Below are positions 11,640 to 22,320 of a stretch of 64,000 nucleotides of DNA, piece by piece. Made by a program: the position numbers and the translations under genes. This DNA comes from Chara braunii (Eukaryota; Streptophyta; Charophyceae; Charales; Characeae): contig BFEA01000705.1 of the NCBI GenBank assembly GCA_003427395.1, positions 518,449 through 582,448 of the forward strand. The letters are read 5' to 3'. Under the pieces are notes generated by a model. The model did not search any database. It was not told the origin of the DNA and worked only from the letters and a program-made list of their open reading frames with translations. Each line of letters begins with the position of its first letter. The stretch's first letter is position 1.

Positions 11640-12131
11640 ATTTTCTTGTACTGCAATGATGTCGGGCAGGGTAGTCTAGGAGGTCGTGCTCACGGTCTTC
11701 CTCTACAAAAACATCTTACAGCAAAGACGGTCACATTTTGAAACTTTTTTTTTTTTTTTCTCGTTTGTTTGTTATGAGTCCCCTCCCAACGAGGCAGGGC
11801 CGAAACCGTGATCTGTTCTAGTTGTATTTCCTCATAGGATTGTAACCCTGATCACAATTTAGAGGAATGTATCCAACCATTTTCACAGTTGAATCCGTGT
11901 TTTCGTTTTTATTTTTTCATGTTTCTGGACTTTGACAATCTGAATCCGTGATCTGCTGGAGTTGTGTTTCCTCGGAGGATTGTAACCCTGATTACACTGG
12001 CACTTGGAGGAATGTATCCAGCCATTTTCACGATCGAATCCATGCTTTTGATTTTTTTTTTTTATTATTATTTTTTTTTATATTTGACAACATGGCCACG
12101 AGGCTGAGATGCCCTTACTAAGGGCAAACTC
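11640..12131 (-). mobile_element. Truncated copy of the 844-bp TTAA element, reverse orientation
   Basis: The reverse complement matches the interior of the element at 40813-41656. Shared blocks include CTACCCTGCCCGACATCATT, GATCAGGGTTACAATCCT repeated in tandem, and GGGCATCTCAGCC followed by GTGGCCA. Both termini are missing: an AT microsatellite replaces the left end, and the right end is cut exactly where the library adapter begins at 12132. The poly(T)-rich spacers correspond to the A-rich spacers of the other copy. Confidence 0.8.
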
Positions 12132-12169
12132 CTGTCTCTTATACACATCTAGATGTGTATAAGAGACAG
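12132..12169. other. Sequencing-library adapter left in the assembly (Tn5 mosaic-end junction)
   Basis: CTGTCTCTTATACACATCT (12132-12150) is followed immediately by its reverse complement (12151-12169). This is exactly the 38-bp junction made when two Tn5 mosaic ends are joined in Nextera mate-pair libraries. Translated on the minus strand it gives SYTHLDVYKRQ, a peptide well known as adapter contamination in protein databases. It is synthetic sequence and marks a probable chimeric join. Confidence 0.98.
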
Positions 12170-12221
12170 GTATACAAGGCTGTGAGTCATGTGTATAGCT
12201 GCGGCAGAGATAAATCAACTC

Positions 12222-12378
12222 TTTAAAGCACCAGTACATGGCCCCAGCCAAGTTGAGAACCCAATTGAGCCTCTCCAAAAATTTTGGAGGCTCCCGCACC
12301 ATAAATAAAATCTGTCGGCGGCCGGTGGCCTCCGAAAGGGGCCCATGGCCAATAGCTGGCATATACTGGTGGTTTAAG
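12222..12378. mobile_element. Short TTAA-flanked MITE
   Basis: The left end reads TTAAAGCACCAGTAC (from 12223) and the right end TACTGGTGGTTTAA (to 12377), giving inverted termini next to TTAA at both ends. Interior blocks (CCTCCAAAATTT-like and GGCGGCCGGTGGCC) recall the copies at 41941-42126 and 51242-51448. TTAA on both sides fits the TTAA target choice of piggyBac-type transposases, but no transposase gene is in the window. Confidence 0.8.
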
Positions 12379-12476
12379 TGCCGTTTAAGATGGTCGGGAC
12401 ATTGACAGCAGATGCAAGTCTGTGAATTTGGAAAGAGAGTACTGAGTTGATGATCGATGAAATGTTCTGTTTTCAG

Positions 12477-12806
12477 GAGTTTACATGGGCTCAAAAGAGC
12501 GCGAAGAGCAACTGGATGCGCAGAGACAAGAAGCTTTGGCAGAGAAGCGGGATCTCCTTCGTCAACTCCGCAAGCGACAGCAGCAAAGAGATCAGGAAGA
12601 ACATCGGGCAAAGGTGCAGCCTCACCAGAGCGGAGCACATCAGTCAGAGTGGCATTTTCAGGCAAAGCCAACGCATCAACAGAGCGGAGGACCTCAGTCG
12701 GCGTCACCTCGTCGTTCATCAGCTCTCCTAGAGGGGCATATACCTCATACTACCGATGGGATGATGACATCAGGACTGTCTCTTCCTTTTTCCCCTGAGA
12801 GACTAA
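12477..12806 (+). CDS. Possible internal exon, charged coiled-coil-like protein
   Basis: An open frame with ATG at 12485 encodes a strongly charged N-terminal stretch (MGSKEREEQLDAQRQEALAE, then KRDLLRQLRKRQQQRDQEE) likely to be helical, followed by a Gln/Ser/His-rich part. A pyrimidine-rich TTCTGTTTTCAG sits just before 12477 and a GTGAGT donor-like site follows 12806, so it could be an internal exon of a spliced gene. An AATAAA-like signal lies near 12816. The minus strand over the same bases is also open, so coding direction is uncertain. The adapter 300 bp away makes the upstream context unreliable. No family recognised. Confidence 0.3.
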
Positions 12807-13107
12807 GTGAGTGAGAAATAAAGTTCGCAATAAGAAAATGCATTGGCATGGCCATGGCGGAGCAACAGGCATCAACCCAGGTGCCGCGACTGTCTTGCGA
12901 AATGCACACAGTTTATTAAAAAGCTGTGCAGCTGGGTGAGTTTGGACAGGGCAAGGTCCAGGTTTTTATCTGAACCTGTGGGCAAACGTCAGGGTAGAAA
13001 TTGCGCATCACAAGACGTGAACTATTGCCGTCTCGCCATCATCCAATCTGTACAAGGAAGGTACACAAGTACAGAAGTACACCTGCAGTGAGATGGTACA
13101 TGGGAAG

Positions 13108-13690
13108 TAAAAACGTAAGCGGTAAGCTAGGTCGGGAGGTAGAAAGGTGGGTACGATGGTAGGATAGGTGGGTAGGATGGTAGGATAGATAGGAAGGTGG
13201 GATAGGAAGGATAAGGGGGTACGACGATAGGTAGGCAGCTGTTTAGGATGGCAGGTTAGGGGGCAAGGTGAGATAGGTAGGATCAGTGGGGGGAAGATGG
13301 GTGGGATAAGTAGGAGGGTAGAATAGGGAAGCGAAGGCAGGATAGGAAGGAAGGGGGGAAAGGTGGGTTAGGAAGGAGAGGGAGGTGGGATGTTAGGATA
13401 GGTTGGAAGGCCAGAAGGATGGTAGGGGAGAAAGATGGGTGCGACAGGTAGGGAGACAAAATAGGTAAGCAAGGAAGGATATGTAGGATAGTTGGTAAGC
13501 TGGCTCAGATGGTAGGAATAGTAGAAAGGGGGGAGCGGTGGAATAGGTAGCATAGGAGGTAGGGTGGGTAGGATGGACGATAGATACGAAGGTAAAGGAG
13601 GATAGGTAGTATAACTAGGTGGAACGGATGCGAAAAGTAGGCTAGGTGGTAAGGTATGTGAGACAGGTAATAGGCAGGGGGTAGGGCGTG
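13108..13690. repeat. Purine-rich minisatellite (GGTAGGATAGG-type)
   Basis: Degenerate head-to-tail units such as GGTGGGTAGGATGGTAGGAT on the plus strand. Closely spaced GGG/GG runs could form G-quadruplexes. Pro/Ser/Tyr-rich minus-strand frames are repeat artefacts. Confidence 0.9.
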
Positions 13691-14410
13691 GAACAAAGTC
13701 GTCAGCAATGATGAGTTTCAATTTCATGTATAAAATGGAAGATTATGAAAATGAGTTTGGGCTTATAGATTATTCGATCTTACATGCTTGTCCTCGACCT
13801 CTAGGCCTTCCGGGATTTGCAACAGCAGCACACAAAAGTTACCACCCTTCTTTCGTATGACACACATGTTTGGGACATTTCAAGAAACCCTAAAGGCGAG
13901 TGGAGCTATCGAATTGTCGATTATGACAATGTGCTTCTTCCATATTAGACTCTGAAATTAGGATGAATCATAGAACGTGAGATCTTGCTTCTTCCAGACT
14001 ACATCTAAAGTTAAGTTAGGACTCCATCATTTACAGTGTGTGTCGTATTGGCGTAAAGTAGGTTGGCTGTAATCTAGCTGAGCTGCTAAAAGTCAAGTTT
14101 GACAACCTGCTACTCCAGTGATTCATTGCTTTTCATTGTACTTACTGGATACGTGCAAAACAAAATTCAGAAAGTCAGCACAAACATCTCTATTCCCACA
14201 CCAGGCAAGTGTCTTTGCATGATTTGGAAGAACTTAGTAAGTCTGCTTGTATGAATTTAAATTTGAATGTCAATCAATTCAATTAGGAAAAAGAAATCCT
14301 GAGCCAATCTATTTGTTTGCAGGAAGCAATGCAGCAGCCATCCAATCAAAGGGTGGCAAATGTATACATATCCCATCCGTTAAAGTTCATCCCCCTCTTC
14401 TCCCTCCACT
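13691..14410. other. No feature recognised
   Basis: AT-rich DNA with only short frames and no recognisable domain. Confidence 0.5.
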
Positions 14411-14414
14411 ATGT

Positions 14415-14415
14415 N

Positions 14416-14467
<52 letters not shown>

Positions 14468-14600
14468 GGCCGTAATTTTTTTATTATTTTTTTTCTGGTG
14501 AGAGTACCATAAAAATGGAGTGAGACCCAGACTCGACAAAACTCGGAGCAAAGTGAAATTAAAGGTCAGCAAAAACAAGCTCGGAGGTACTAGTGGTTAA
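14415..14600 (-). mobile_element. Terminal fragment of the TTAA element, reverse orientation
   Basis: The reverse complement, starting at TTAA (14597-14600) and reading TTAACCACTAGTACCTCCGA, matches the left end of the element at 40813. Shared features are the TGAGCCC/GAGCCTG blocks, the GAGTTTTGTC/GAGTTTTACC block, the TTTTTATGGTA/TCTTTATGGTA block, an A-rich tract and the ACGGCCGTAA/GCGGCCGTGA block. It is cut by a long T run (14416-14458) next to an ambiguous base, so the assembly may be incomplete here. Confidence 0.7.
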
Positions 14601-14639
14601 AAAAAATCTAACAGATTGACATTATAGTTGGGTGCATCA

Positions 14640-14838
14640 TTCCTATATCTCATCATGTCTTTGTGACAAAGTAAGATATTGTAAGGTGCAATTTCATTTA
14701 GCCTTAAGGGACCATCGTTATCCTTATAGGGTGTATCCCTTATATGTTAGCGACTCACTTATGATAACTTTTACATATCATATTAGCAAAAGATCATCTG
14801 AGGGCTCATTCGCCACAACATAGGGGATAAGTGACCAT
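14640..14838 (-). pseudogene. Divergent LSU rRNA domain I-like segment, copy A
   Basis: The reverse complement carries a block resembling the conserved CTAGTAACGGCGAGCGA of LSU rRNA (here about 14802-14828), then positions aligning with the two better copies at 15030-15480 and 37200-37660. Shared landmarks are GGGTGTATCCC and AACTTTTACAT. The stem CTCA/TGAG is at the place where copy B has CCCAC/GTGGG. It is AT-richer than the other copies and truncated. The assignment rests on alignment by eye. Confidence 0.4.
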
Positions 14839-15029
14839 ATAAGATCAAACTCATACATGAACCATCAATGAAAGTTTTGATCTCCCATAAAACGATCTGT
14901 TTCAACCAACAAGGATCGTCGTAGCACTCCATAATATATTTTATTTTTAATTTTTTTTCCTTGTATTTTCTTATAGTTTCTCTTTGTATTAATGAATATC
15001 ATGCTTGATAACTTTTGATATAAAAAATG

Positions 15030-15480
15030 ACCTTGTTTACGGTGTCGAGCGCATCGGCCCCGTCTTTTCTTGTGAAAGAGCGGGAGCCCTCTCGACCGTG
15101 TCACACAGGAGATAAACAAAAATTAAACAAGAGACAACTCGAGGGCGGCGCATAATTAACACCATGAACCTCCGAGGCGGGTACGGTCGCGTCGTCCTTT
15201 CGCCGCTCTAGCCGGGTGCGTCAACTGTACATCTCGCGGTCCCCTGCGACAGAATAGGTTCCCGCGGGGCATAAACTTGCTTCCCTAAGGGGCTGTCACC
15301 ACCCTTAGGGGTGTATCCCTACCGAACTCTCGACCCACGTGCGAAAACTTTTACATGCGGTTGCAGAGGTGGGTCAGCCGAGGGCATTTACTCGCTCGCT
15401 ATAGTATAGGTACGTGCAGTTAAAATGCATATTGAAATCGGACGTCGTCCGTTTCTTAGGGTGCTGATCTCCTAAGTACG
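15030..15480 (-). pseudogene. Divergent LSU rRNA domain I-like segment, copy B
   Basis: On the minus strand, blocks in the order expected for the 5' part of LSU rRNA appear: CTATAGCGAGCGAG (cf. AGTAACGGCGAGCGAA), GGGTGGTGACAGCCCC (cf. GGGTGAGAGCCCC), TTCTGTCGCA (cf. CCTGTCGCA), and GACGCACCCGGCT (cf. GAGTCGGGTTG). Intervening sequence differs greatly from ordinary nuclear 25S/28S. Potential helices include GACCCAC/GTGGGTC (15328-15375), CCTAAGGG/CCCTTAGG (15282-15309) and CTTAGG/CCTAAG (15455-15476). A related segment with different bases but matching helices lies at 37200-37660. Confidence 0.5.
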
Positions 15481-16241
15481 AAGCGTAAGCCGGTCGACAA
15501 GGATGATCTCAACCAAACATGAAACCTCCTTGTCCCTTCAAACACGAGTCAAAAGAAAGTTATAACAATCACACATAGTTATACCAAAAGGAATTGTACT
15601 TAGTCGATAAGAATGCATATCCCATTTGCAATGATAATTGAAAGAATCAAAATCATCATTAGATACACAATATCAAAATAAAACTCGACCATCCCGGGTC
15701 GAACTCCAAAAAAATCATACAGCTGCTAACGAGGAGTTGGCTTTCGACAATAATATAAATGCAACCGACACGGTAGTCGGACAACCTTAGTTTTGACTTG
15801 ATGAGATGCGCTGCCAAAGTTATTCATTATAACCCACCGCCGATTTAAGACTAGACTTCATACGTTTTATAATTTTTTTTTGTGACAGGTTGCTTTGCGG
15901 ATGATTCTTGATCAGGTGCATTGCTTGAAGTGTTGCATGCCTCTCGCTTTAGGAAGTGGTCTGGGGTACTCCTCCTCCTCGCCCGAGCACAAGACTCGGA
16001 TCTCAGAAGTCGGACCGTCTGCACCAAATCGGCAAAGTAACCCCCCCTAGCGCGGTCCATTATGGGTCGATAACAGGGTCGACTCCTAAAGCAACGAACC
16101 CCCGCCCCAGATGCTTCCTTGAAAGAGAGGATGTATTCACTCTAAGTAGCTTTCAATTATTCTTATCTCTCCTAAGTTCGGGGTAACTTGGACGAAAAGA
16201 AGACAGAGGAGATAAAAAATGAGAATCATTTGAACAGGTAT
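15481..16241. other. No feature recognised
   Basis: Mixed-composition DNA without a credible gene. I cannot tell whether rRNA-like sequence extends into it. Confidence 0.4.
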
Positions 16242-16315
16242 AGGCAGATAAGGTCATTCATGATAGAACGGGTAATCCTCGGGAAAAGACTGAGTCCATT
16301 TGACCTTATCTGCCT
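16242..16315. repeat. Perfect 15-bp inverted repeat
   Basis: AGGCAGATAAGGTCA (16242-16256) and TGACCTTATCTGCCT (16301-16315) are exact reverse complements separated by 44 bp. It could be a foldback element or a hairpin in a transcript. Confidence 0.9.
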
Positions 16316-17090
16316 TATTTGATTCGAATTCGTTTTACGGTACGCACAAAATTGACATTTTTTAAAACAACCAACTGTTCTTGGCATGCAGGCATGTGAG
16401 AAGTAAAAAAAAAACACTCATTTTCTATTTTCTCAAATAGGCATAATCAATCTCCTTTGCAAGCATCATTCTACCTACCTGCACACACGAAAACAACCAC
16501 AGTTCCATAAAATTCAGCAACCCATACTCCCGTCAGATCCCACTTTTTACATGCATGACCACACACGCTTTACTCAACCTTTTATTTTGAACGCTCAAAA
16601 CAAACAGGGTCAAGCAAAGTGTGGGTTCACACAGGTGTAAAAAGGAATCTGAGTCAATCAACTGACTGACTTTGAGTGAAGTGGTGCCGAACGCGCCCTG
16701 GCTCGCTCAAGAAAGCCAAGAAAAAATATACTTATCGCCAAAGAAAGTTGCAGTCCCAAGGCAAGTTTCAAGCCAACTGCTTGTCCCAATCTGTTCCGGA
16801 CTCGCAAGTTTCACACCCGGTAGTCCCAGATTCGATGGCGGCAAGTGGCACGATTCCCCAAAAAAATATTGGTTCCAAGACAGTCTCAATTGGTCCCACG
16901 TCTGTCCCAATCAGTCCCAAGTGGTCCCTGATGGTCCTACGCCACCAACATTCGTTCCTCACGCATATTTCATAGTGTCGCGCGCGCCAACTGCCACCAC
17001 ATCACGTTGCCGCCGCCGCACACTCTAACTCTGGTAGCACAACCTCATCAAACAAAACGGACGTCGTGCCGTCGAAAACAACTTTGCCGC
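16316..17090. other. No gene; GTCCCA-rich stretch
   Basis: From 16660 to 16960 the phrase (T/A)GTCCCA recurs many times (TTGTCCCAAT, TAGTCCCAG, CTGTCCCAATCAGTCCCAAG), which suggests a degenerate short tandem repeat. No domain seen in the overlapping frames. Confidence 0.5.
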
Positions 17091-17560
17091 TGCTGTGCCG
17101 CAAATCCCTGTTGTCGTGTCGCTAATCCATCAACATTTCCACACCAAAGAAAAAACAAATAACGTCGCGCCACCAATCCGGCAGCATTTCCCCACCAAAA
17201 AAAATCAAGTGTCGCCGGGCCGCAAATCCGGCAGCATTTCCCCGCTAAAAGAAAAATCAAGTGCCGCCGCGCCGCAAATCCGGCAGCACTTCCCCGCTAA
17301 AAAAAAAGATCAAGTGCCGCCGCATCGGAAATCCGGCAACACTTTCCCGCCAAAAGGAAATCATATGCCGCCGCGCCACAAATCCGACAACACTTCCCTG
17401 CAAAAAAAAAAGATAAAGTGCCGCCAATCGAATAATACCTCCCCCTTTAAATAAACCAGTGACGTCGAGCCAGCACTCCGACGACACAATCCCACTGAAA
17501 AAACACAGCGTTGACGCGACAGTACTTCGCCGGCACAACCCCACTAAAACGGAGATGCGG
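17091..17560. repeat. Minisatellite, about 52-bp unit, 8-9 degenerate copies
   Basis: Units contain GCAAATCCGGCAGCA(C/T)TTCCCC, then an A-rich block, then AAGTGCCGCCGC. Clear starts lie near 17172, 17222, 17274, 17327 and 17380; outer copies (17099, 17424, 17470, 17522) are more degraded. Frames over it are repeat products. Confidence 0.92.
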
Positions 17561-18599
17561 CCTGCCACATTGCCGCAAACTGGCTCAGGGCTCTGGCTCC
17601 ACCTAGAGCAACATCGCCTCCTCTCAACTCTCCAACTACTCCAGCTTGTTCTCCAACTTGCAGACCTCCTCCTACTTGTTTTTCCAAGCCCTCTTCGCCA
17701 ACACTCCTCCAATTACCTCACTGCTGCCTCAAAGTTCATTCAAGGATCACTGTATACCCCTGACCTCATGCTAGGTCACCGCTTCAGTGTGCCTCTACCT
17801 GGGCTAACCCCTCTTGATATAGTAATGGAGGAGAGAAACCTGCGTTGCTTTAATTATGGTTTCATGTTTTTTTTTCTCCGTTTCAACTCTTGCTATTAAG
17901 TCCGGAAATCGCTTTGTGATTGCCACTTGTCACCGTTTGCTTACTTCCTCTGTTGAAATCCTGAAGCTCAAGTTGTTGTAGCTTCGTACTGACACCCATA
18001 ACTTTCATTTTTTTGATCTGGTTGGCCTCATGCATGTATACACAGAGCTCTTCGCAAGCCTATGCATACCATCATGATGGCTTGAAGCAGCCTCACTAGG
18101 CTTTGGAGCAGTGGTCAAAATTTGAGGCTAACTCAGTCCCTATGGAGCTGGGTCTTTAATTGGTCCTTCCATGACCTCAATTCAAGGAAGAATGGCCACA
18201 GCTATGCTCCCCATATATAAAATATTAGCAGCCAATGGTTGCTGCTAAGTTTTCTGGCATCCATTGGTTATCCTTTCCTTGCCTGGCGCCCGTTCTGACA
18301 GGTGCAAACTAAGTACTGAGGCTGGGAGGGGAACAATCAACTCGTGATATTCACGAATTCAAGTCCCGACAGGCTGAGAGGGGGTTCGAAAAGTAGTCCG
18401 TCTTTGCCGATTTTTAATAAACAATTCGTTCAACAAAAAATTCTGAAAAAAAATATCACATGTGGGCTAGGTGCCCTTTTACCTATAGAAAAAAAATCCA
18501 GAGTAAACAAAATTTCGGCCATGAAACAAATACTGGCGCGAAGTAAAAAATCTGATTTTTTAAAAATTCTGATCCGGGCTCCCCTTTTGTTTTTCTTTG

Positions 18600-18640
<41 letters not shown>

Positions 18641-19190
18641 GTTAGCCTCAACAAATGGTCATTACATCCTCGCGGCCCATTAGTACAACATTGAACTGTC
18701 GAAATACAGACTCAACATCGAATCCACAGACAAACATGGAAACACAATCATTCTCCCTTTTTCCTATACCTGTTTGAAATACAGACTCAAGATTGAATCC
18801 AAAAGCAGTAAACCGTCTTCACTCCTTTAGGGAGCACAATGGAAATGCACCTCCTCCTAAAACACGGGGAGGCACATTACCTCATGCTTTCACGCGTGGT
18901 ACCATCTTTCCCAAATCTAGGGGGCTGGAGAGCAGGCCTAAGAACAGAAAAAGAAAGGAAAAAAAAAAAAAAAAACTTAAAAAAAAAAATGACTCCTCTA
19001 AAAACAGGCGCCCAGCGAGCCTCTCATCTTGTGGCCAGCAGGCTCAGTCTGCTTGAGCTCGCAGGTAGGCCGGGCCCCTAACTCAACGGTTAGGCCTCGA
19101 ACCTATGACCAGACTTCCAGCCCCCACTAATCCATCGTCGGCCTCGAGCTTGACTATGGCGTAGTGCTAGGACATATTTAAGTCTCCCTC
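17561..19190. other. No gene recognised
   Basis: Includes a long T run at about 18603-18637 and A-rich stretches near 18957-18990. The plus-strand frame ending near 17899 has a Leu-rich middle but no recognisable family. Another possible tRNA-like remnant (reverse complement of CTCGAACCTATGACC) lies near 19070-19110. Confidence 0.4.
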
Positions 19191-19194
19191 TCCC

Positions 19195-19262
19195 ATTTGC
19201 GGCTCGAACGGGTGTCTAGTCTGATAGGCTAGAGCATCGACGTCCAGACCACTAGATGTATA
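19195..19262 (-). mobile_element. tRNA-like SINE remnant
   Basis: The reverse complement reads CTAGTGGTCTGGACGTCGAT, then GCTCTAGCC, then CCCGTTCGAGCCG. The CGTTCGAGCC block fits a B box, and the GTGGTCTGGACG part resembles the D-arm of a tRNA at the right distance. It lacks a proper acceptor stem, so a SINE or tRNA relic is more likely than a gene. Confidence 0.4.
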
Positions 19263-19652
19263 GTTAAAGTCTTGCAAGCATACATGCAAAAAAATAAAAA
19301 ATAAAAAAATAGGCAACATTTTTTTCTCTATGCTGCGATCGTGAACCAAACGGGACCATTATTTTTTTTTACCACCCAGGCTCTAAATCACGCCGCTGAT
19401 GCTATTAGGTAGAACGTTTCTAGATTTAGTACTCCACTAGCCGCATATCGTTGCAGCTCCTTGGCAAAAGTGAAGTATCGTCAATTACTGCCGCCATTTT
19501 TGAATGCCGCAGGCATCCAGACTTAGATTCATAAAGTTTTAGCCTCTCGGTCAGTGGTGCGGTCGGAATAAATTTTAGGCGGACGCATAATTTTCTCATC
19601 AAGTCCCTCAATTCAATGAAAAGGTCGGACAGCGTTCGATATAGAAAAACAT

Positions 19653-19682
19653 GAGCAGATACCCTTGTAAGGGTTTCTGCTC
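19653..19682. repeat. Strong short hairpin
   Basis: GAGCAGA...TCTGCTC flank ACCCTT...AAGGGT with a 2-nt loop and one T-T mismatch: 13 base pairs in 30 nt. Confidence 0.85.
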
Positions 19683-19689
19683 CAACAAC

Positions 19690-20920
19690 GGTTATCGTGA
19701 CAATATCATATTTAACCTAAACGAGTATGAGTACCTTAATTAATTTTCGAGATTCCTACAAGGTTGACACTAAAAGCATTATACAAATATTTGCATTATT
19801 GCATTGTGACATTTATTGGATGATGTGAAAGAGTATCACAAAAAAATTGCAATCTGTGAATTTGAAACCAGTGTGTGAATATAAAATAAATATTTCAAAC
19901 TTTTATCATTCTGCACACATAAAACCTAAGAAGTCGAAAACATGGTCCTCTTTTTCTTTTGTCATACTTAAGTATTGTCACCCAGTTGGGCATAGGAACT
20001 GAGTGTCCGTACTCTAGGCGCCTTTGAGAGAAAAGTAGACGTATGAGCTGGTAGCGTCCCCCCCCTCCCCCCCCCAAAAAAAAGGTTGGTTGGTAGTGTA
20101 TATTGGGATGCCCGATTGTGGGATTCAAGTGAGTGTGTACATTATTCTATATCAATTATATTGAGCATGGTTAAACTTCACATTTGTAAAATTGTTTTAC
20201 TAATTATTAGTATCGCAATTATCCAAACTAAACTTTAAAACAATCTTTAATCTTACCACACGAGGAGAAATATAGGGGAGCGTGAGTAACATTAACATGA
20301 TTTCGACTATGACAAATAAGTATCACAAGTGACATTTGTTATATCTTCGATATCATATTTAGCCAAAATATATTATAAAAATGATTACTCATCTTTGTAT
20401 GTATGAACCCCCTATGTAGTGATCATCATGTATAACACTGATACGACTTTGTAGGAAAAAGTGAGTGATGAGAGGGAACCTTAAGGATATAGATACAAAC
20501 TTTTGTAGGAAAGAAACAAAAGTACGATACGATTTCCAAAGGGAATGACTCTTATGTTATATCATGAAATTGTGTATACTGGAAAATATGATTAAAAAAA
20601 TTGAATAATGTTAATAAAAATTATCACACGAGTAAAACAAAGGATAATCATAAATATCATAACACAATACACACAGACGTAATAAAGATACAACAATAAT
20701 AACAAATACTAAACAAAAAACATAATTATAGTGATTAAATTTAAAAATTGAAGTTCATTACATAATATTAACTATATAAATAAAACATAAAGATTATCCC
20801 TCTCCCAACACACATGCATTTCCATATGCGCATACACATGCACAAATGGTTAGAGTTGAAACACAAAGATATAATAAGTTAATAACAATACAATCATAAA
20901 AATTAAAGTATAATAAGTAA
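19690..20920. other. AT-rich DNA, no gene recognised
   Basis: Strongly AT-rich with very few open frames longer than 70 codons. No conserved domain seen. Confidence 0.5.
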
Positions 20921-20923
20921 AAA

Positions 20924-21212
20924 CCTAGGCTACCAGAGTGGTCCGGGGTCACTTGCCCGACCGGACAAAAAAAAATAAAGATAATAAAAATAATAAAAAT
21001 AATAAAAATCATTTTTAAATTTATTTTTTATTTGGAATTGGGTAAAGATTTTCGATGTGACCCTCAGACAAAAGTTGTTCAATTTATTTTCTGCATAACA
21101 TAGTTTTTTTTTGGATTTTTTAGATTTTTTTTTTCTTTTTTGCTGGGACCGTCCTTTGGTCCTTGCACGGGCTGGCCATCCGGGACTCGGGCGGCCCGAC
21201 TGGTAGCCTAGG
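20924..21212. mobile_element. MITE with CCTAGGCTACCAG terminal inverted repeats
   Basis: Starts CCTAGGCTACCAG and ends with the exact reverse complement CTGGTAGCCTAGG. Sub-terminal GC-rich blocks (CGGGGTCACTTGCCCGACCGG on the left; CCATCCGGGACTCGGGC on the right) enclose an AT-rich core with A/T runs. At 289 bp it is a typical non-autonomous DNA transposon. No confident target duplication. Confidence 0.75.
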
Positions 21213-22120
21213 TACAAACATATAATCATAATAATTCTAATAATATATATAAATAATATAGGTAGCAAAATCGGATATCCAACACACCCATTTATCTGAA
21301 TTTTGAATCCGGATGAAATTTCTGGATTAATTCCGGGTATAGAAAAATCCGACCTTGCATAAAATAGGTTTTTTTTCAAAAAAATAATTAAAAAAAAAAT
21401 CATAGATATAAACAATATAAATAATTTTTGGCTTGATGTCATCTTTGATATTCCAAAAAAAAAAAAAGAAAAAAAAAAATCAAATACTGTTAAGATAAAA
21501 TAAATTGAATAACCCCCTTTTAAACCCTTTAATTTCTATTTATACCCCCTTTGAACCCTTTGATAACCAATCATGCTTTTTATGAACTAGGAGCATTTTT
21601 TTTTGTATGTAATATGTGCAATATCACTCTGATTTTATTTATTTATTTGATATTGTTTTGTTTTGTTTTTCTTCATTATCCTGATTTTCGGATAATCCCA
21701 CCCCCAGATAATTCGGCCAAATAATCCGAGCAACAGATAATTTGTGCTACTTAATAAATAATATAATTATAATTAGCAAAGCATAATCAGAGAAGTTCAA
21801 AATGTAATATAATCGGACTAATCAAACAAAAAAGTTATCCCCCTCACACTTGTACAATCGGTTGGATAAATGTATCAGAAAATACGACCTAAGTAACAGG
21901 AATACGAGGATAACCCCGCTTACGAGTCAGTGAAACTCCAACGTTTTTTCAGAGTTTTTTTTTTTTTTTTCTCTTCGACATTTTACACACATCAACACAC
22001 ACTAGCATACATATTGTCAGGATTCAATCTCTAGGTGAGTCGATGAGAACCCAATGAAATAGCACACTTACATGATCGGTGAGGTCAATGCTTTGTAATC
22101 CCGTCATTTGAAAGCCGCCA
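21213..22120. other. AT-rich DNA, no gene recognised
   Basis: A/T homopolymers and short frames only. Confidence 0.5.
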
Positions 22121-22124
22121 CTTT

Positions 22125-22320
22125 GACGATTTTTCGTGCTCATAATTATTCTTCAAAAATTCTGAAAATTTGAGAGTCTGTAGATTACGTCGTGATCTTT
22201 CAAAAAAACAAAAACAAAAAAAAACTGACCATGAAATAATCGTCGCATCGATTTCCCGCATTTTCATTTTTTTAATGCAAATTCCATTTTTGTCATTCAC
22301 CCGATTTTTCACTTTATGCT
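22125..22320. repeat. Dispersed repeat family, copy 1
   Basis: Shares a series of blocks with 42350-42525 and 42575-42720: TCTGAAAATTTGAGAGTCTGTAGATTACG, then GTGATCTTTCAA, an A-rich spacer, TCGCATCGATTTC, and ATTCCATTTTTG(T/C)CA (first block shortened in the other copies). The three copies are about 65-75% alike by eye and contain no open frame. The element type is unknown. Confidence 0.65.

Noticed and set aside
12078-12719. 213-codon minus-strand frame
   Set aside because: Its 3' part is translated adapter plus transposon; the opposite strand carries the better exon candidate. The upstream half alone cannot be judged.
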